Part shown: positions 1-11,144 of the stretch, one piece after another
How the letters are laid out: the number at the start of each line of letters is the position of its first letter
Numbering within the stretch: position 1 is the first letter of the stretch
Notes under the pieces: generated by a model
Told to the model about the DNA's origin: nothing
Database searches by the model: none
What the model saw: the letters and a program-made list of their open reading frames with translations, nothing else
Origin: Laguncularia racemosa
Taxonomy: Eukaryota > Streptophyta > Magnoliopsida > Myrtales > Combretaceae
Assembly: GCA_037954665.1 (NCBI GenBank)
Contig: JBBMOL010000290.1
Coordinates: 372,001-436,000, forward strand
Reading direction: 5' to 3'
Length of the DNA: 64,000 bases
Program-made: the position numbers and the translations under genes

Positions 1-1591
1 GAAAATAATCATTATTATAACTAGAGAACTCAATTTCCTATCTCTACTTAATCACCATAATAATATTAGTACAAATCTTCATCCTCCCTCTTGTACATTC
101 AACCCTAAATCCTCTTCATGAGTAACATTTCTTTCTATGCCTACATCTAAAAAAAAATCCCCGAAGGGTGAGCTAACACCTAATACGTATAACCAGCAAA
201 CACATGCGCATGATCAAGCAGGAACTGAATCACATACATTATGAAAATATTAAACATCAATCAACAAGTTCATGTTTTACTAAGTCCACAAAACATCATT
301 GAGGTACTCATGACCCCATCAAACACACTCAAAAACTTAATCCTTAACCCGGTATTGGCAATTTTCACTATAGACCCCAACACTCATGAGTTCTTAAACC
401 TTAAACCTTAAACCTGAACCAACCCGGATCATTTCCAAATATGGCTCCACTAGGGATAACATCACATAAAGATCATTGGGGTGCCCCCGGGGATCTACTA
501 CTATAGGCCCCAAGGCCAAGCTATGCATATATGATAAACAACTTAACCACTTAAACCAGTCCATCTAACTTAAACCAAATTTAATACTAACATAACAAGC
601 ACAAGAAACAATCAAAGTTATACGTACTTAGAATCTTAGTTTTGAGCATGTCTAGTCTTGAACTTAAAGCTAAGCTATAATATATAAAAATACTAATAAT
701 ATGCTCTTAGTACTAATTTGGAATAATCTATGTTTCTTAATTCTATTCATCTACTTGTTATATGATTTTGTTTCTTACTTTATTGGAGTTTCTAGGGTTT
801 TACTAGATGTCTAGATTGCATGGAAATTCGTTTAGTTAGAAAATAAATCAAATAGAGGAATATTTCTAAGTGCACAGTCATGCTTTAGGCTGTGTACTTT
901 GGCATGGTTAGAATACACGATCATATAAAGTGGCTATGTATCTTTCTATAGATTTTCATATTTCAACACACATAAGTACACAAGTGAGTCATTCATTCGT
1001 GTACCTTTCTATACACAATGCATATTTCTGCATGGGCAAGTACACAAGCGTATACTTAACTGTGTACTATGCTGTACTTCATCAACCCTATTTCCTCTTT
1101 TCCAATTCATTCCAAAATCTATTATTTGTGTTCCTAATTTTAATTAGACCTTAAAATTTGTAATTTCCTAATGCATTAAGCAAATTAGTAAACTTACTTA
1201 TTAAATTCCATGAATCAAACCCTTAATCGCTTGCTTCTATATTTGTTCCACCATTTTCCTTAATCCAAATTGTAATTCAATCATGCAATGAAAATTCATT
1301 TAATCCTCAATTCTATATTCAAAAATAACAATTCAATCATTAAAACCCCTTACCTAATTGAATTTGATTTAATCCTTATGGAATTCGATAATTTGCCTTT
1401 AAGTTTTAGAGAGTTTTTCTTTTCAATCAATGTCTAAATGGAAAAGAAAAGAGTGCTAAGTCAACATGAGTTTATTAATCCCATCCATGAAATGACTAAA
1501 TTAACCTTGATTCTTTATAAAAATTATGCTTTTAATCTTAGTTCTATTTTATAATAAATATTAAATGAATTTTATTTTCTGGGTATTTACA
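1..1591 (-). repeat. E1 3' LTR (partial)
   Basis: Direct repeat of 6606-8543, collinear from base 1 (matching about 6880) to the shared end TATTTACA at 1591. Read on the minus strand the LTR begins TGTAAATA, directly after a purine tract. It contains clusters of short inverted words (GTGTAC, GTACAC) at about 870-1080. Confidence 0.9.
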
Positions 1592-1606
1592 TTCTCTCCC
1601 TTATAA
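1592..1606 (-). other. E1 polypurine tract
   Basis: The minus strand reads as a purine run with AAGGGAGAGAA ending directly at the LTR boundary. It would prime plus-strand DNA synthesis in reverse transcription. Confidence 0.7.
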
Positions 1607-1619
1607 AGACTTTTATGCA

Positions 1620-2034
1620 CGAAAGTTGCTTGATTTTGAAAGAGTTCTAAATATTTCTTCCTCATCTCATCTTCTAATTCTCATGTCACTTCCCATTTAG
1701 TCTAATTGGTCTATTGTATCTTAAATTAGGGAATCACTCTTCATCTTAACACTTGTTCCTTGACATCCACGATCCTAATTGGTCTTTCCATAGAGGAAAA
1801 GTTTGGCTATACATTTAAGGGCTCTAAAGCCACTATCTAATCAGGGTTTGATACAAATTTTCTTAGCATGGATACATGGAATACATCATGTGCCCCAACT
1901 AAACTTGGTGAGAGAGCCAAGTTGTAAGCCACAATACCCACTCTTTCTAAGATTTCAAACAAACGTACATATCTTGAGTTTAGCTTCCCCCTCAAATCGA
2001 ACTTGATCACCCTTTTCATTGGAGAAACTCTCAA
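1620..2034 (-). pseudogene. E1 integrase C-terminus plus chromodomain (broken)
   Basis: The 65-residue open part (1837-2034) ends with VFHVSMLRKF, a hallmark of the Gypsy integrase C-terminal domain. Continuing downstream through stops gives ERPIRIVDVKEQVLR and then a segment with WEV and ELEDEMRKKYLELF, the pattern of a retrotransposon chromodomain. Chromodomains steer integration to marked chromatin (family knowledge). Several TAG stops lie where conserved Trp or Gln is expected. The reading ends just before the polypurine tract, as expected for the 3' end of pol. Confidence 0.75.
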
Positions 2035-2930
2035 TAGAACTTTGTCTCCTACTTAAAATTTCAAGGGGCATCTTCTCTTAGTTACATAACTCTTTTGGTG
2101 GGACTAAGTTGTTTTTATTCTCTACCTTATCAATTTCACTTTATCTACAACCTCTTAGACCAATTTTGGTCCCAGCATCTACCTTTCTCCTACTTCATCC
2201 TAGTGTAATGAGGATCCACATCTTCTTCCATATAAAGCCTCATAAGGAGCCATTTGGATAATTGCCTGATAGCTATTGTTATAGGTAAACTAAACCAAAG
2301 ATATGTACTCATTCCAATTATCTTTAAAATCTAGTGCATGCTCTAAGCAAATATTCTAAAATCTATACGATTCTCTTAGATTGTCCATCCATCTAAGGGT
2401 AAAATGTAGTGTTTAATTGCAATTTTTTCCTAAAGCATTATGTAAACTATTCCAAAATCTGCTTACAAACTATGTATCTCTATCAAAAGTTATGGTTACC
2501 GGCACTCCATGTAATATTACTATCTCTTGAATATATATATGGGCTAATTTGTCTAGTTTGTACCCCACTCTAATAAGCAAAAAGTGAGCAGACTTAGTTA
2601 ACCAGTCTACTATTACCCATACTGCATCTTACTTCTCTTTAGTATTTAGGAGGGCTGTAACAAAATCTACTATCACATGCTTCCATTTCCATTCTGGTAA
2701 TGGAAGAAGTTGTAATTCTATAGCTAGCCTCTAATGTTTAATCCTAATCTGCTAGCAAGTAAGGTATCTGGCCATGTATTCCACTATCTCCCTTTTCATG
2801 TTCTTCCACTAGTGATGACTTTTCAAGTCTTTGTACATTTCGGTGCTTCCTAGATGGATTGTATAGGCTGAGTAGTGTGTGTCTTTCATTATTTCCTTCT
2901 TCAGTTCCACATCCCCAGTGATGCATAATC
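2035..2930 (-). pseudogene. E1 integrase zinc-binding and core domains (broken)
   Basis: On the minus strand near 2760-2890 one frame reads HYSAYTIHLGSTEMYKDLK, then WKNMKREIVEYMARYL, the HHCC zinc-binding region of Gypsy integrases. The core follows toward lower coordinates but is too broken to confirm the whole DDE triad. Frames change repeatedly. Confidence 0.65.
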
Positions 2931-3149
2931 TTGTTCCATATCTTAAGATCCCCTATATGTCTATATTAAATTTAGGAGTCTTACCCCGTTCCATCCTACT
3001 CTTGATCTCTTGGATATCCTTATCATCTACCTAAGTAGTCTTAATTCTATCCACTAAAGTTAGTTATATGCGCAAAGTGGCCATTTTCATAGCCACTTCT
3101 TGAGTTAAAACATTTAATTTTAGCTTACACATATCATCCAACAACTCTT

Positions 3150-4345
3150 GTTTTAAAGTGATAATAGTAGCAACATTATCCCATTTCTTTCCGCTAAGGA
3201 CATTTGCTACCACATTGGTTTTTTCTAGATGGTACTAGATTTCCAAGTCATAATCCTTGATTAATTCCAACTATCTCCTATGTCTGATGTTCAACTCTTT
3301 CTATGTGAAGATGTATTTCAAGCTGCTGTGATCAGTGGAGATCTTGCATCTCTCTCCATATAAATAATGCCTCCATAGTTTTAAAGCTAATACCACTGTT
3401 GCTAACTTCAAATCGTAAGTTAGATAATTCTTCTCATATGGCTTTAGTTAGCAGGATGCATGTGCTATTACTTGCCTACCTTGCATTAATACACATCTTA
3501 ACCCCTGAATCGAGGCATCATTATAAACAATGAATTCTTCCCCACTCTTAGGTAATGCCAAAACTGGTACTAACACAAGCTTCTCCTTGAGCATTTGGAA
3601 ACTAGCTTCACATCTATCATCTCATTCAAACTTCACATTCTTTTGTGTCAAGCTGGTGAGAGGAGTCACTATCTTAGAGAATCCCTCAACAAAACTTCTA
3701 TAGTAGCCTAACAGACCCAATAAGCTTCTTATATTTGTTACTATCTTCAATCTATGCCAATCCACTATAGCTCTCACTTTTTCTAGATCTATAAATATTC
3801 TACCCTTGTTAACTACGTGACATAAGAAAACCATTTACTCTAGCCAAAATTCACATTTATTGAATTTAGCATACAATTTCTCTTCCTGTAATTTATCCTA
3901 CACCAAATTCAAATGTTCTTTATGTTCTTCATTCCTTCTTGAGTATATCAGGATATCGTCTATAAGATGATTACAAATTTGTTTAGGAAATTCCTAAATA
4001 CTCTCTTCATTAGGTTCATAAACACTACATATGCATGGGTCAACCCAAAAGGTATCACTAAGAATTTAAAGTGTCCATATTGAGTCTTGAAAGTTATCTT
4101 TTATATGAATCTTCTTTAATTATTAGCTAGTGATACCCTAATCTCAAGTCTATTTTAGAGAATACTTGAACTCCTTAAAGCTAGTCAAACAGGTCATCTA
4201 TCCTAGGAAGAGGATACTTGTTCTTGATAGTGTCTCGATTCAGCTTTTTGTAGTCAATGTAGAGTCTCATGCTTCCACCCTTCTTCTTGAAAAAAAGGAT
4301 TGGCACACCCTAGGAAGATTTACTAGGTCTTATGAAACCCTTATC
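3150..4345 (-). pseudogene. E1 reverse transcriptase and RNase H (broken)
   Basis: On the minus strand at about 4150-4340 it reads GVPILFFKKKGGSMRLYIDY then KLNRDTIKNKYPLPRIDDLF, the RT fingers. The catalytic DD is in IDDILIYSRR (DD codons 3955-3960), in a frame shifted relative to the upstream FVII. The 70-residue open part at 3622-3834 includes RSLLGLLGYYRSFVEGFSKI, the RT connection just before RNase H. RNase H continues to about 3150. Stops and shifts make it nonfunctional. Confidence 0.8.
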
Positions 4346-4599
4346 TTATAGATCCTATAACTACTTCCTCAGATTTTCTAATTCAACTGGCACAATTCTG
4401 TATACCGCTTTTGATATTGGTACAGTTTCCTATACCAAATCAATACTAAACTCTATCTCCCTAATCAGGGGTAAACCAAGAAAGACTTCTGGAAACACAT
4501 ATGGAAATTCCCTCACTATAAGAACTACTTTCAGTTTTTTTGCTTCACTAACTTCAGTAATTACAGCTGCTAACATATTCTTTCCCCATTACTCATAAG

Positions 4600-6240
4600 T
4601 GGGCAATCCTATTGTTCTCTAAGCATCCAACTTATACTCAAAGTAATCTTCCCTGGGAATGTTGAAATGTACAATCATGTTATGACGATCAATGGTAACA
4701 TGGTATTCTGACAACCAATTTACTCCCAATATAATGCCAAACTCCACCATCTCTAGAATCAAGAGATCTGCTAGCATCAACCTACCCTATATTTCTATTC
4801 CAAACTCTTCTATAGATTCTATCTATCTTCCCTCTAACTCTCAAAGGAATACTAACAGCCAAACTATCATCCATAATTTTAACATCCAATGCACATCCAC
4901 ATATAAAGGTTTCAAACACTTAAGAAATAGATACACCAATATCAAATAATACATAAACATTGCAGGCATGTACTTGAAGCATACCTATAATGGTATCCAT
5001 GTCTGGAATGTCCTAATGCTGCTGTTGTTGAACTATGAACACTCTGGTAGGAACCCGTTGTCCAAGGACCCCTACTTGTGGTCTACCAGCTCATCCTCTT
5101 GCTAGAAGTCTTGCTACCTTGGAAGCTAGGGCTATCTAATTTTCTGCTTGCCCCTAAGGACAATCAACTACTTTATGTCCCCTTTGTTTGCATATATGAT
5201 AGAATACTAGGGGAACTGACCTCTCATTATAGTGCTTATTGATATGTCCTATTTTTCCATAAGAAAAGTACACTCCCTCTAGCCATCTTCATGCCCTTAG
5301 TTTATGATGTCCATAATATCTGGTGCATCTGATAGTAGGTGCTGCTGCAAGAAGTGCCAAAGGCACTAGTTTAATCTATAGAGGAGACGCTACAATACTC
5401 TGTGATCTATTTTGGAACATTTGAGGCCTCTTGCCCCTATCTTGTACAATCATGTTTAAGGCAGGTCTCTTACCTACAACGATCCTTACTCTATAGCTCC
5501 TATATTCTTCTATCCTTCTCTTGCTCTATTCTAGGTATTTAGCCTTATCGATCACTTCAGTATACATGTTCAATTAAAAACCCTAACCTAATGTTAGAGA
5601 TCTAGCTCTAATCCCCTTAAAAATCTTCTAGCCCTAAATCTATCATCAACACGGACATTCTTGGGCAAGAACAAAATTAGACGATTCAATTCTGCCTCAT
5701 ACTCCTCCACTGTCCTATTCTCCTATTCATAGTTTTAATATTTGTTTTTCATTCTATCTCTAGAGTTGCTAGGAAAATATCTTTGATAAAACAATTCCCT
5801 AAACACTATCTAGTCCATACACTCTCCTACTAGTCTAGGAACAGATGCCCACCATTTTGTTGTAGTGCCCTTCAACATAAACACAACATAGTTCACCTTT
5901 CTGTCTTCAAGTATATGGAAAACAACAAATATCTTTTCAATCTACTATACCCAATCCTCAGCCTTAATTAAGTCATCCATCTTAAGGTCAAACTCCTTTA
6001 CCACCCTAATGAACCTATCAAAGTTGCTATTTCATTTGTATTTCTATTCTACTAGACACAGTAAACTTGATGTTTTTATATTAATAACCCCACCAAGTTG
6101 TTCACAGTTTGCAAAAGTTAGGTAGTTTGTTCTACCATCTAACCTGTGCCCCATGTGGCTACTAACCTTAAATGTTTTCCTCATTTGGGTTATCACATCC
6201 AACATCCCTCCCTAAGCTCGATCTAATGATTCTTCTTAAA
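4600..6240 (-). pseudogene. E1 gag and protease region (broken)
   Basis: Gag capsid homology lies at about 5580-6040 (minus), with RELFYQRYF then VEEYEAELNRLILFLP and FRARRFLRGIRA, typical of plant Gypsy gag. Two degenerate CCHC zinc knuckles follow at about 5158-5265. One reads YHICKQRGHKVVDC (first Cys changed to Tyr), the other retains GKIGHINK. The protease should lie at 4600-5000 but is too decayed to show a clear D-S/T-G. Confidence 0.65.
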
Positions 6241-6586
6241 GGCATTCTATTTGATAAGAGACAATCGAATAAACTTAAAAGTTAGTGTTAGTTAATGTTA
6301 ATGTCATTATGTGTCAATATATATACATATATACCCCTAAACATAATTACATACTCATATATAAATAACTTAGCAATTAAAAAATGCCAATTAAAATAAT
6401 AATACAGTAAAATAATTTACTAAATAAAATAATCATCCCATAATTTCACCCACTCTCTTCATATCTCATTATTCTACAAATCAAATGCTTAATTTCTCTA
6501 AAGATCGTATCTTACTTTCTAAGGATCATCAAACTTAACCTCTAAATGATCATTAAACCTTTGCTTTGAAGGATCATTAATCCTAG

Positions 6587-6598
6587 GCTCTAATACCA
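6587..6598 (-). other. E1 primer-binding site (initiator tRNA-Met)
   Basis: The minus strand reads TGGTATTAGAGC, one transition from the plant iMet PBS TGGTATCAGAGC. It lies 7 bp inside the right LTR. A weaker second copy (TGGTATCAAAGT) occurs within the LTR near 6682-6693. Confidence 0.8.
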
Positions 6599-6605
6599 TC
6601 TAAGC

Positions 6606-8543
6606 TGTAACTCTTCAAAACCTAGGAGTGCTACGACTCACCACATGTCCTCAAATAAAGACATATTAAGGCTCTTAACTCTACTTTGATACCATCCAAG
6701 CCTATAACCTATAATACCTAATATTTATCAATATAATAAATCCCGTACTTCTAACATTTTACAAGTATATCCCAATCCACTCTTCAAACTTTTGAAATAA
6801 ATCTTAACAAATCATTTATAGTCAACATCTAAAACAAATTTAACTTTTAGAATTCACTAGTCTATTATCTTCTAAAGAAAATAATCATTATTACAACTAA
6901 AGAACTCAATTTCCTATCTCTATTTAATCACCATAATAATAATACAAATCTTTATCCTACCTCTCCTATACATTTAACCCTAAATCCTCTTCATGAGTAA
7001 TGTTTCCCTCTATACCTGCATTTAAAAAAAAAAAAAATATCCCCAATGGGTAAGCTAACGCCCAATACATATAACCAGCAAACACATATGTATGATCAAG
7101 CATGAATTGAATCACATACATTATGCAGATATTAAACATCAATTAACAAGTTCATCTCTTACGTAAGTTCACTAAATATCGATGGGGTACTCATGACTTC
7201 ATCAAACACACTTAAAAGCTTAATCCTTAACTCGATGTTGGGAACTACCACTACGAGCCTCAACACTCATGAGTCCTTAAACTTTACACCTTAAACCTTA
7301 AATCTTAACCAACCCAAATCATTTCCAAGCACGACTTCACTAAGGACAACATCACACATGGATCATTGAGGTACCCCCTAAGGATCTGCTACTACAGCCC
7401 CCTAGGTCGAGCTAAGCACATACAATAAGCAACTTAACCACTTAAACCAATCCATCCAACTTAATCCAATTTAATACTAGCATAACAAACATAAGAAACA
7501 ATCAAATTTACACGTACCTAGAATCATAGTCTTAAGTTCATCTAGTCTTGAACTTAAAGCTAAGCTGTAATTTATAAAAATACCAATAATATACTCTTAG
7601 TACTAATCTGGAATAATCTAAGTTTTTTAATTCTATTCACTTGATCATTATATGGTTTTTATTTTTACTCTACTAGAGTTTCTAAGGTTTTACTAGATGT
7701 GTAGGTTACATGGAAGTTCATTTAGTTAGAAAATAAATTAAGTAGAGGAATATTTCTAAGTGTATAGTCATGCTTTAGGTCGTATACTTTGACATGGTTT
7801 GGATACAAAGTCATAAAAAATAGCCATCTATCTTTATGTAGATTTTAGCATTTTAGTACACCTAAGTATATGATCATGTAGAGTGGCTATGTACCTTTCT
7901 GTGAATTTTCATATTTTGACATGCACAAGTACACAAACATGTCATTCGTCTATGCACCTTTTTGTACACAGTGTGTATTTTTGCACGAGTAAGTACATGA
8001 GCATGTACTTGACCATGTATTACACTATTCTTCATGAACCTTATTTCCTCTTTTCCAATTCATTCTTAAATCTAATGTTTGTATTCTTAATTGTAATTGA
8101 ACCCTAAAATTTGTAATTTCCTAATGCATTAAATAGATTAGTAAACTTACTTATCAAATTTCATGAATCAAACCTTTAATCACTTACTTCTATACTCATT
8201 CTACCCTTTTACTTGATCCAAACTCTAATTAAATCATGTAATGACAATTGATTTAATCCTTAATTCTATAATAACAAATAACAATTCAATCATTAAAACC
8301 CCTTACTTAATTAAATTGGATTTAGTCCTTGTGGAATTCGCTAATTCACATTTAGGTTTCAAAGAATTTTTCTTTTCAGTTACTATCTAAATGGAAAAGA
8401 AACGAGTGCTAGGTCAACATGAGTTTATATGCCCTATCCATGAAATGACCGAATTACCCTTGGTTTTTATAAAAATTATGCTTTTGACCTTAGCTCTATT
8501 TTATAATAAATATTAAATGAATTATATTTTCCTAGTATTTACG
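6606..8543 (-). repeat. E1 5' LTR
   Basis: About 1.94 kb. It begins TGTAACTC on the plus strand and ends TATTTACG, the last base being changed from the A seen in the other LTR. On the minus strand this is the 5' LTR, directly upstream of the PBS. It is clearly diverged from 1-1591, so the insertion is old. Confidence 0.88.
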
Positions 8544-10828
8544 GATCATCTCTTCATGGATTTATCAAGGTAGCTTAGCTCAGACCAAACTTTGATCTAG
8601 ACAAGGCTAAGAGACAAAGGTTAAAGGGTTGAACTAAGGTTCAACTAGGTCAACCTAGAATAATTAAAATTTTCATTTATAATTTTATTAAATGTGTGTG
8701 AAATATAAAATTTAACTAAATCATATATTCAAATAATTCAAAACTTGATAAATTAACAATTTGGTTAGAATTCATTGAATCATTATTATCACTTCTTAAT
8801 TCTAATCCTTGTTAATTATTCCTTGTATATGTAATAGTACTAAGTGGGAAGAAATGATTTAATTTTAGAATGTATAATTTTGACGTTTATATATGTGTAT
8901 TAAATAGTATTTTATTGTTTTACTTTTTACATAATGTTGTTTTAATTTTTAACAATATTTCAAAAAAAAAAAATGTATGCATTATGACCCGTTCAATTCG
9001 CATGCATTGTCTAGGTTATTGTCAAACTATCTAGGTCAATCAAGTCTGAATGAATCTTTACCAATATGGTTTTTTGGAATCGAATAGGCCCATCCTAAGT
9101 CAAGGGTCATGGTTGAATTAGTTTAACCAATAGGTCATCACAAGTCCAACTATATTAGGATTTATAGATCCTTGACTTGGAAGTGTTAGGTGTCTAAGAT
9201 TTCCCTTAAGAGGACACCAATTCCTTGGTGAGAGGAGATTAAAAATAATTAAAAATTAAAAAAAAAATCTACATTCATTTGACGTGCATAATTAGTCTCT
9301 TGATTATATTTTTTATTTTATAATTTACTAAATGCTAATATAGTGAATTTGTTTTCTTTAATATTAGCATTTACTTTTACTACCCAACAGTCTTTCAATA
9401 AATACATGTCTATAAAATTTTGTATCCCCAAATTAGTAATCATATTATTATAAAGACTATAATTCCTATTTCCTTCTATAGTTACTTTGGTTGTTGGTCC
9501 TTTATTATATATATGTAATTTCTATTGTCATTAGTCATTTTGACAACTTATTATTCATCATTTGGTCATTATTACTAAAATTATTATTAGAGACATGCGA
9601 AGCGAAATTCTTTTAGGACTTTAATATATGTATAAATTAAGTATATAGAGTCCTAATACTATGTATAGAATCATGGTCTATGTACGAAGTAATATTTTTT
9701 CATATAGCTACCAGAGGGGAATACTACATGCAAAGGTGACTGCGAAAGTTTTCAAAGGTGATTGTTGAAAATGTAGTTATGATTTGAGTTGAAAATACTT
9801 AAGAAAAACTATTATATGTATAGATATATATATATATATATATATATATACGTATATATTTCTTAATAATGTATAAATAATGAATACTAAAATGAAACCA
9901 TATAGATATATATACACATATCCAAGGTCTATTAATTAATACGTATATGATGCATGCTTTTGAAAATTCTTCATTGGTATAAGTCTAGAATAAATCAATA
10001 TACAATACAGACTCTCCTGTATCAAACACAAGATCTTTCATTACATTGACGTGTTTCAAATTATCAAATGCGCTTTTTTTAAGATTAGTATCTTAGAATA
10101 CTCAAAATTGTTATTATTAACTACTCCTAAATCTTGGTGAAATTGTGATAATGGAGATGTTTTTCCCATGACTCAAAAGTGTTTATAGTTTGGCTTAGTT
10201 GATAATTTTAGGATATCACATTTTATATTCCTTGAATCAAGTATACGTGGCTATGTATGTTCGAAGATTTTATTTAATTATTTTTCATCTATACCGAAGT
10301 GTGGTTGAATCTTTTAAGGTTTTTCTTATGCCTCTCTTCCTATTCCAACTTTGATGATACAAAGCAATGGCCCTACTAAGATGATTTTATTATTCGTAGA
10401 TTTTCCTAAACCAACTTTCGAATTTTTCAAGGGCTTACAACATGGGTGAAAAATGATGAGCAAGATGATAAATGGTCCACTAATGTATGAATATGATGCA
10501 CAAATATCAAAACGATTTCAGAGTAATGTTCTTGCAACTGAGTACCTAAGAATCACGTGGCTCTCACCCAATTACTCTATCCTATACCTATAATAACATG
10601 CTTCAAGAATTACAAAAAGCCTTAAAACCTTAACTAAACAAGGGAAATAACTTAGCCCTTAAAACATAAAGTGAAAAAAGAAAAAGTCATACAAAAGGGA
10701 GCAATGATAAATAATGATGTTCCGATAAATTTTGAAATCTAGTTTTTTAAAACAGACCAGTTGCCATATAGCCGAGGCATTCTGATTGGTCTTGACGTGA
10801 GAAATGGCATAGCTCAAAAGACCTGTAC
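8544..10828. other. AT-rich intergenic spacer, no gene seen
   Basis: No reading frame with recognisable homology. A (TA)n microsatellite occupies about 9824-9850. Words such as GGTTCAACTAGGTCAACC recur at 8630-9130 and may come from an old repeat, but I cannot place them in a family. Confidence 0.6.
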
Positions 10829-11054
10829 ATCGAACAAGATCATATATCCCATGTTGGCTTTCATAGAACTACACATATGAATGATTTGTTCACTGTACAT
10901 AACTCTATATATACAATTGCCCGTACAGGTGGAATATATCGAACAGGATCATATATGCTATGCTTGCTTTCACAAAAATACACCTACTTTACTTTAATAT
11001 GTTTTAAAATGGTTGGCTTACTGTACATAACCCCAAGTGTACAATTGCCTGCAT
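10829..11054. repeat. Diverged tandem duplication downstream of the NT-C2 gene
   Basis: Two units, about 10829-10927 and 10938-11054, share ATCGAACA(A/G)GATCATATAT at the start and CTGTACATAAC...GTACAATTGCC/T near the end. The second unit is slightly longer. They lie 90-315 bp past the stop codon of the minus-strand gene, so they probably overlap its 3' UTR or terminator. Confidence 0.7.
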
Positions 11055-11144
11055 AACTAGCATTAGTAGCTAATAAATGCAAATCGTTTCTTCACCGAAA
11101 CAACTGCACTGCCTCGAGGAAGCTCCAAAAGTGGACGTTGTTGA

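Larger units (their letters stand above)
1..8543 (-). mobile_element. E1: decayed Del/Tekay-type Ty3/Gypsy chromovirus, cut by window edge
   Basis: Two long direct repeats (1-1591 and 6606-8543) flank a minus-strand gag-protease-RT-RNase H-integrase-chromodomain series, the order of Ty3/Gypsy. The PBS sits just inside the right repeat and the polypurine tract just inside the left one, confirming minus orientation. The C-terminal chromodomain after a VFHVSMLRK-type integrase end points to the Del/Tekay clade (family knowledge). Every coding part has stops or frameshifts, many of them TAG, so the element is long dead. The left LTR lacks about 275 bp that lie outside the window, so the left target-site duplication cannot be checked. 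Confidence 0.9.

Noticed and set aside
9824..9850. (TA)n as a functional site
   Set aside because: Simple microsatellite; nothing else supports a role.
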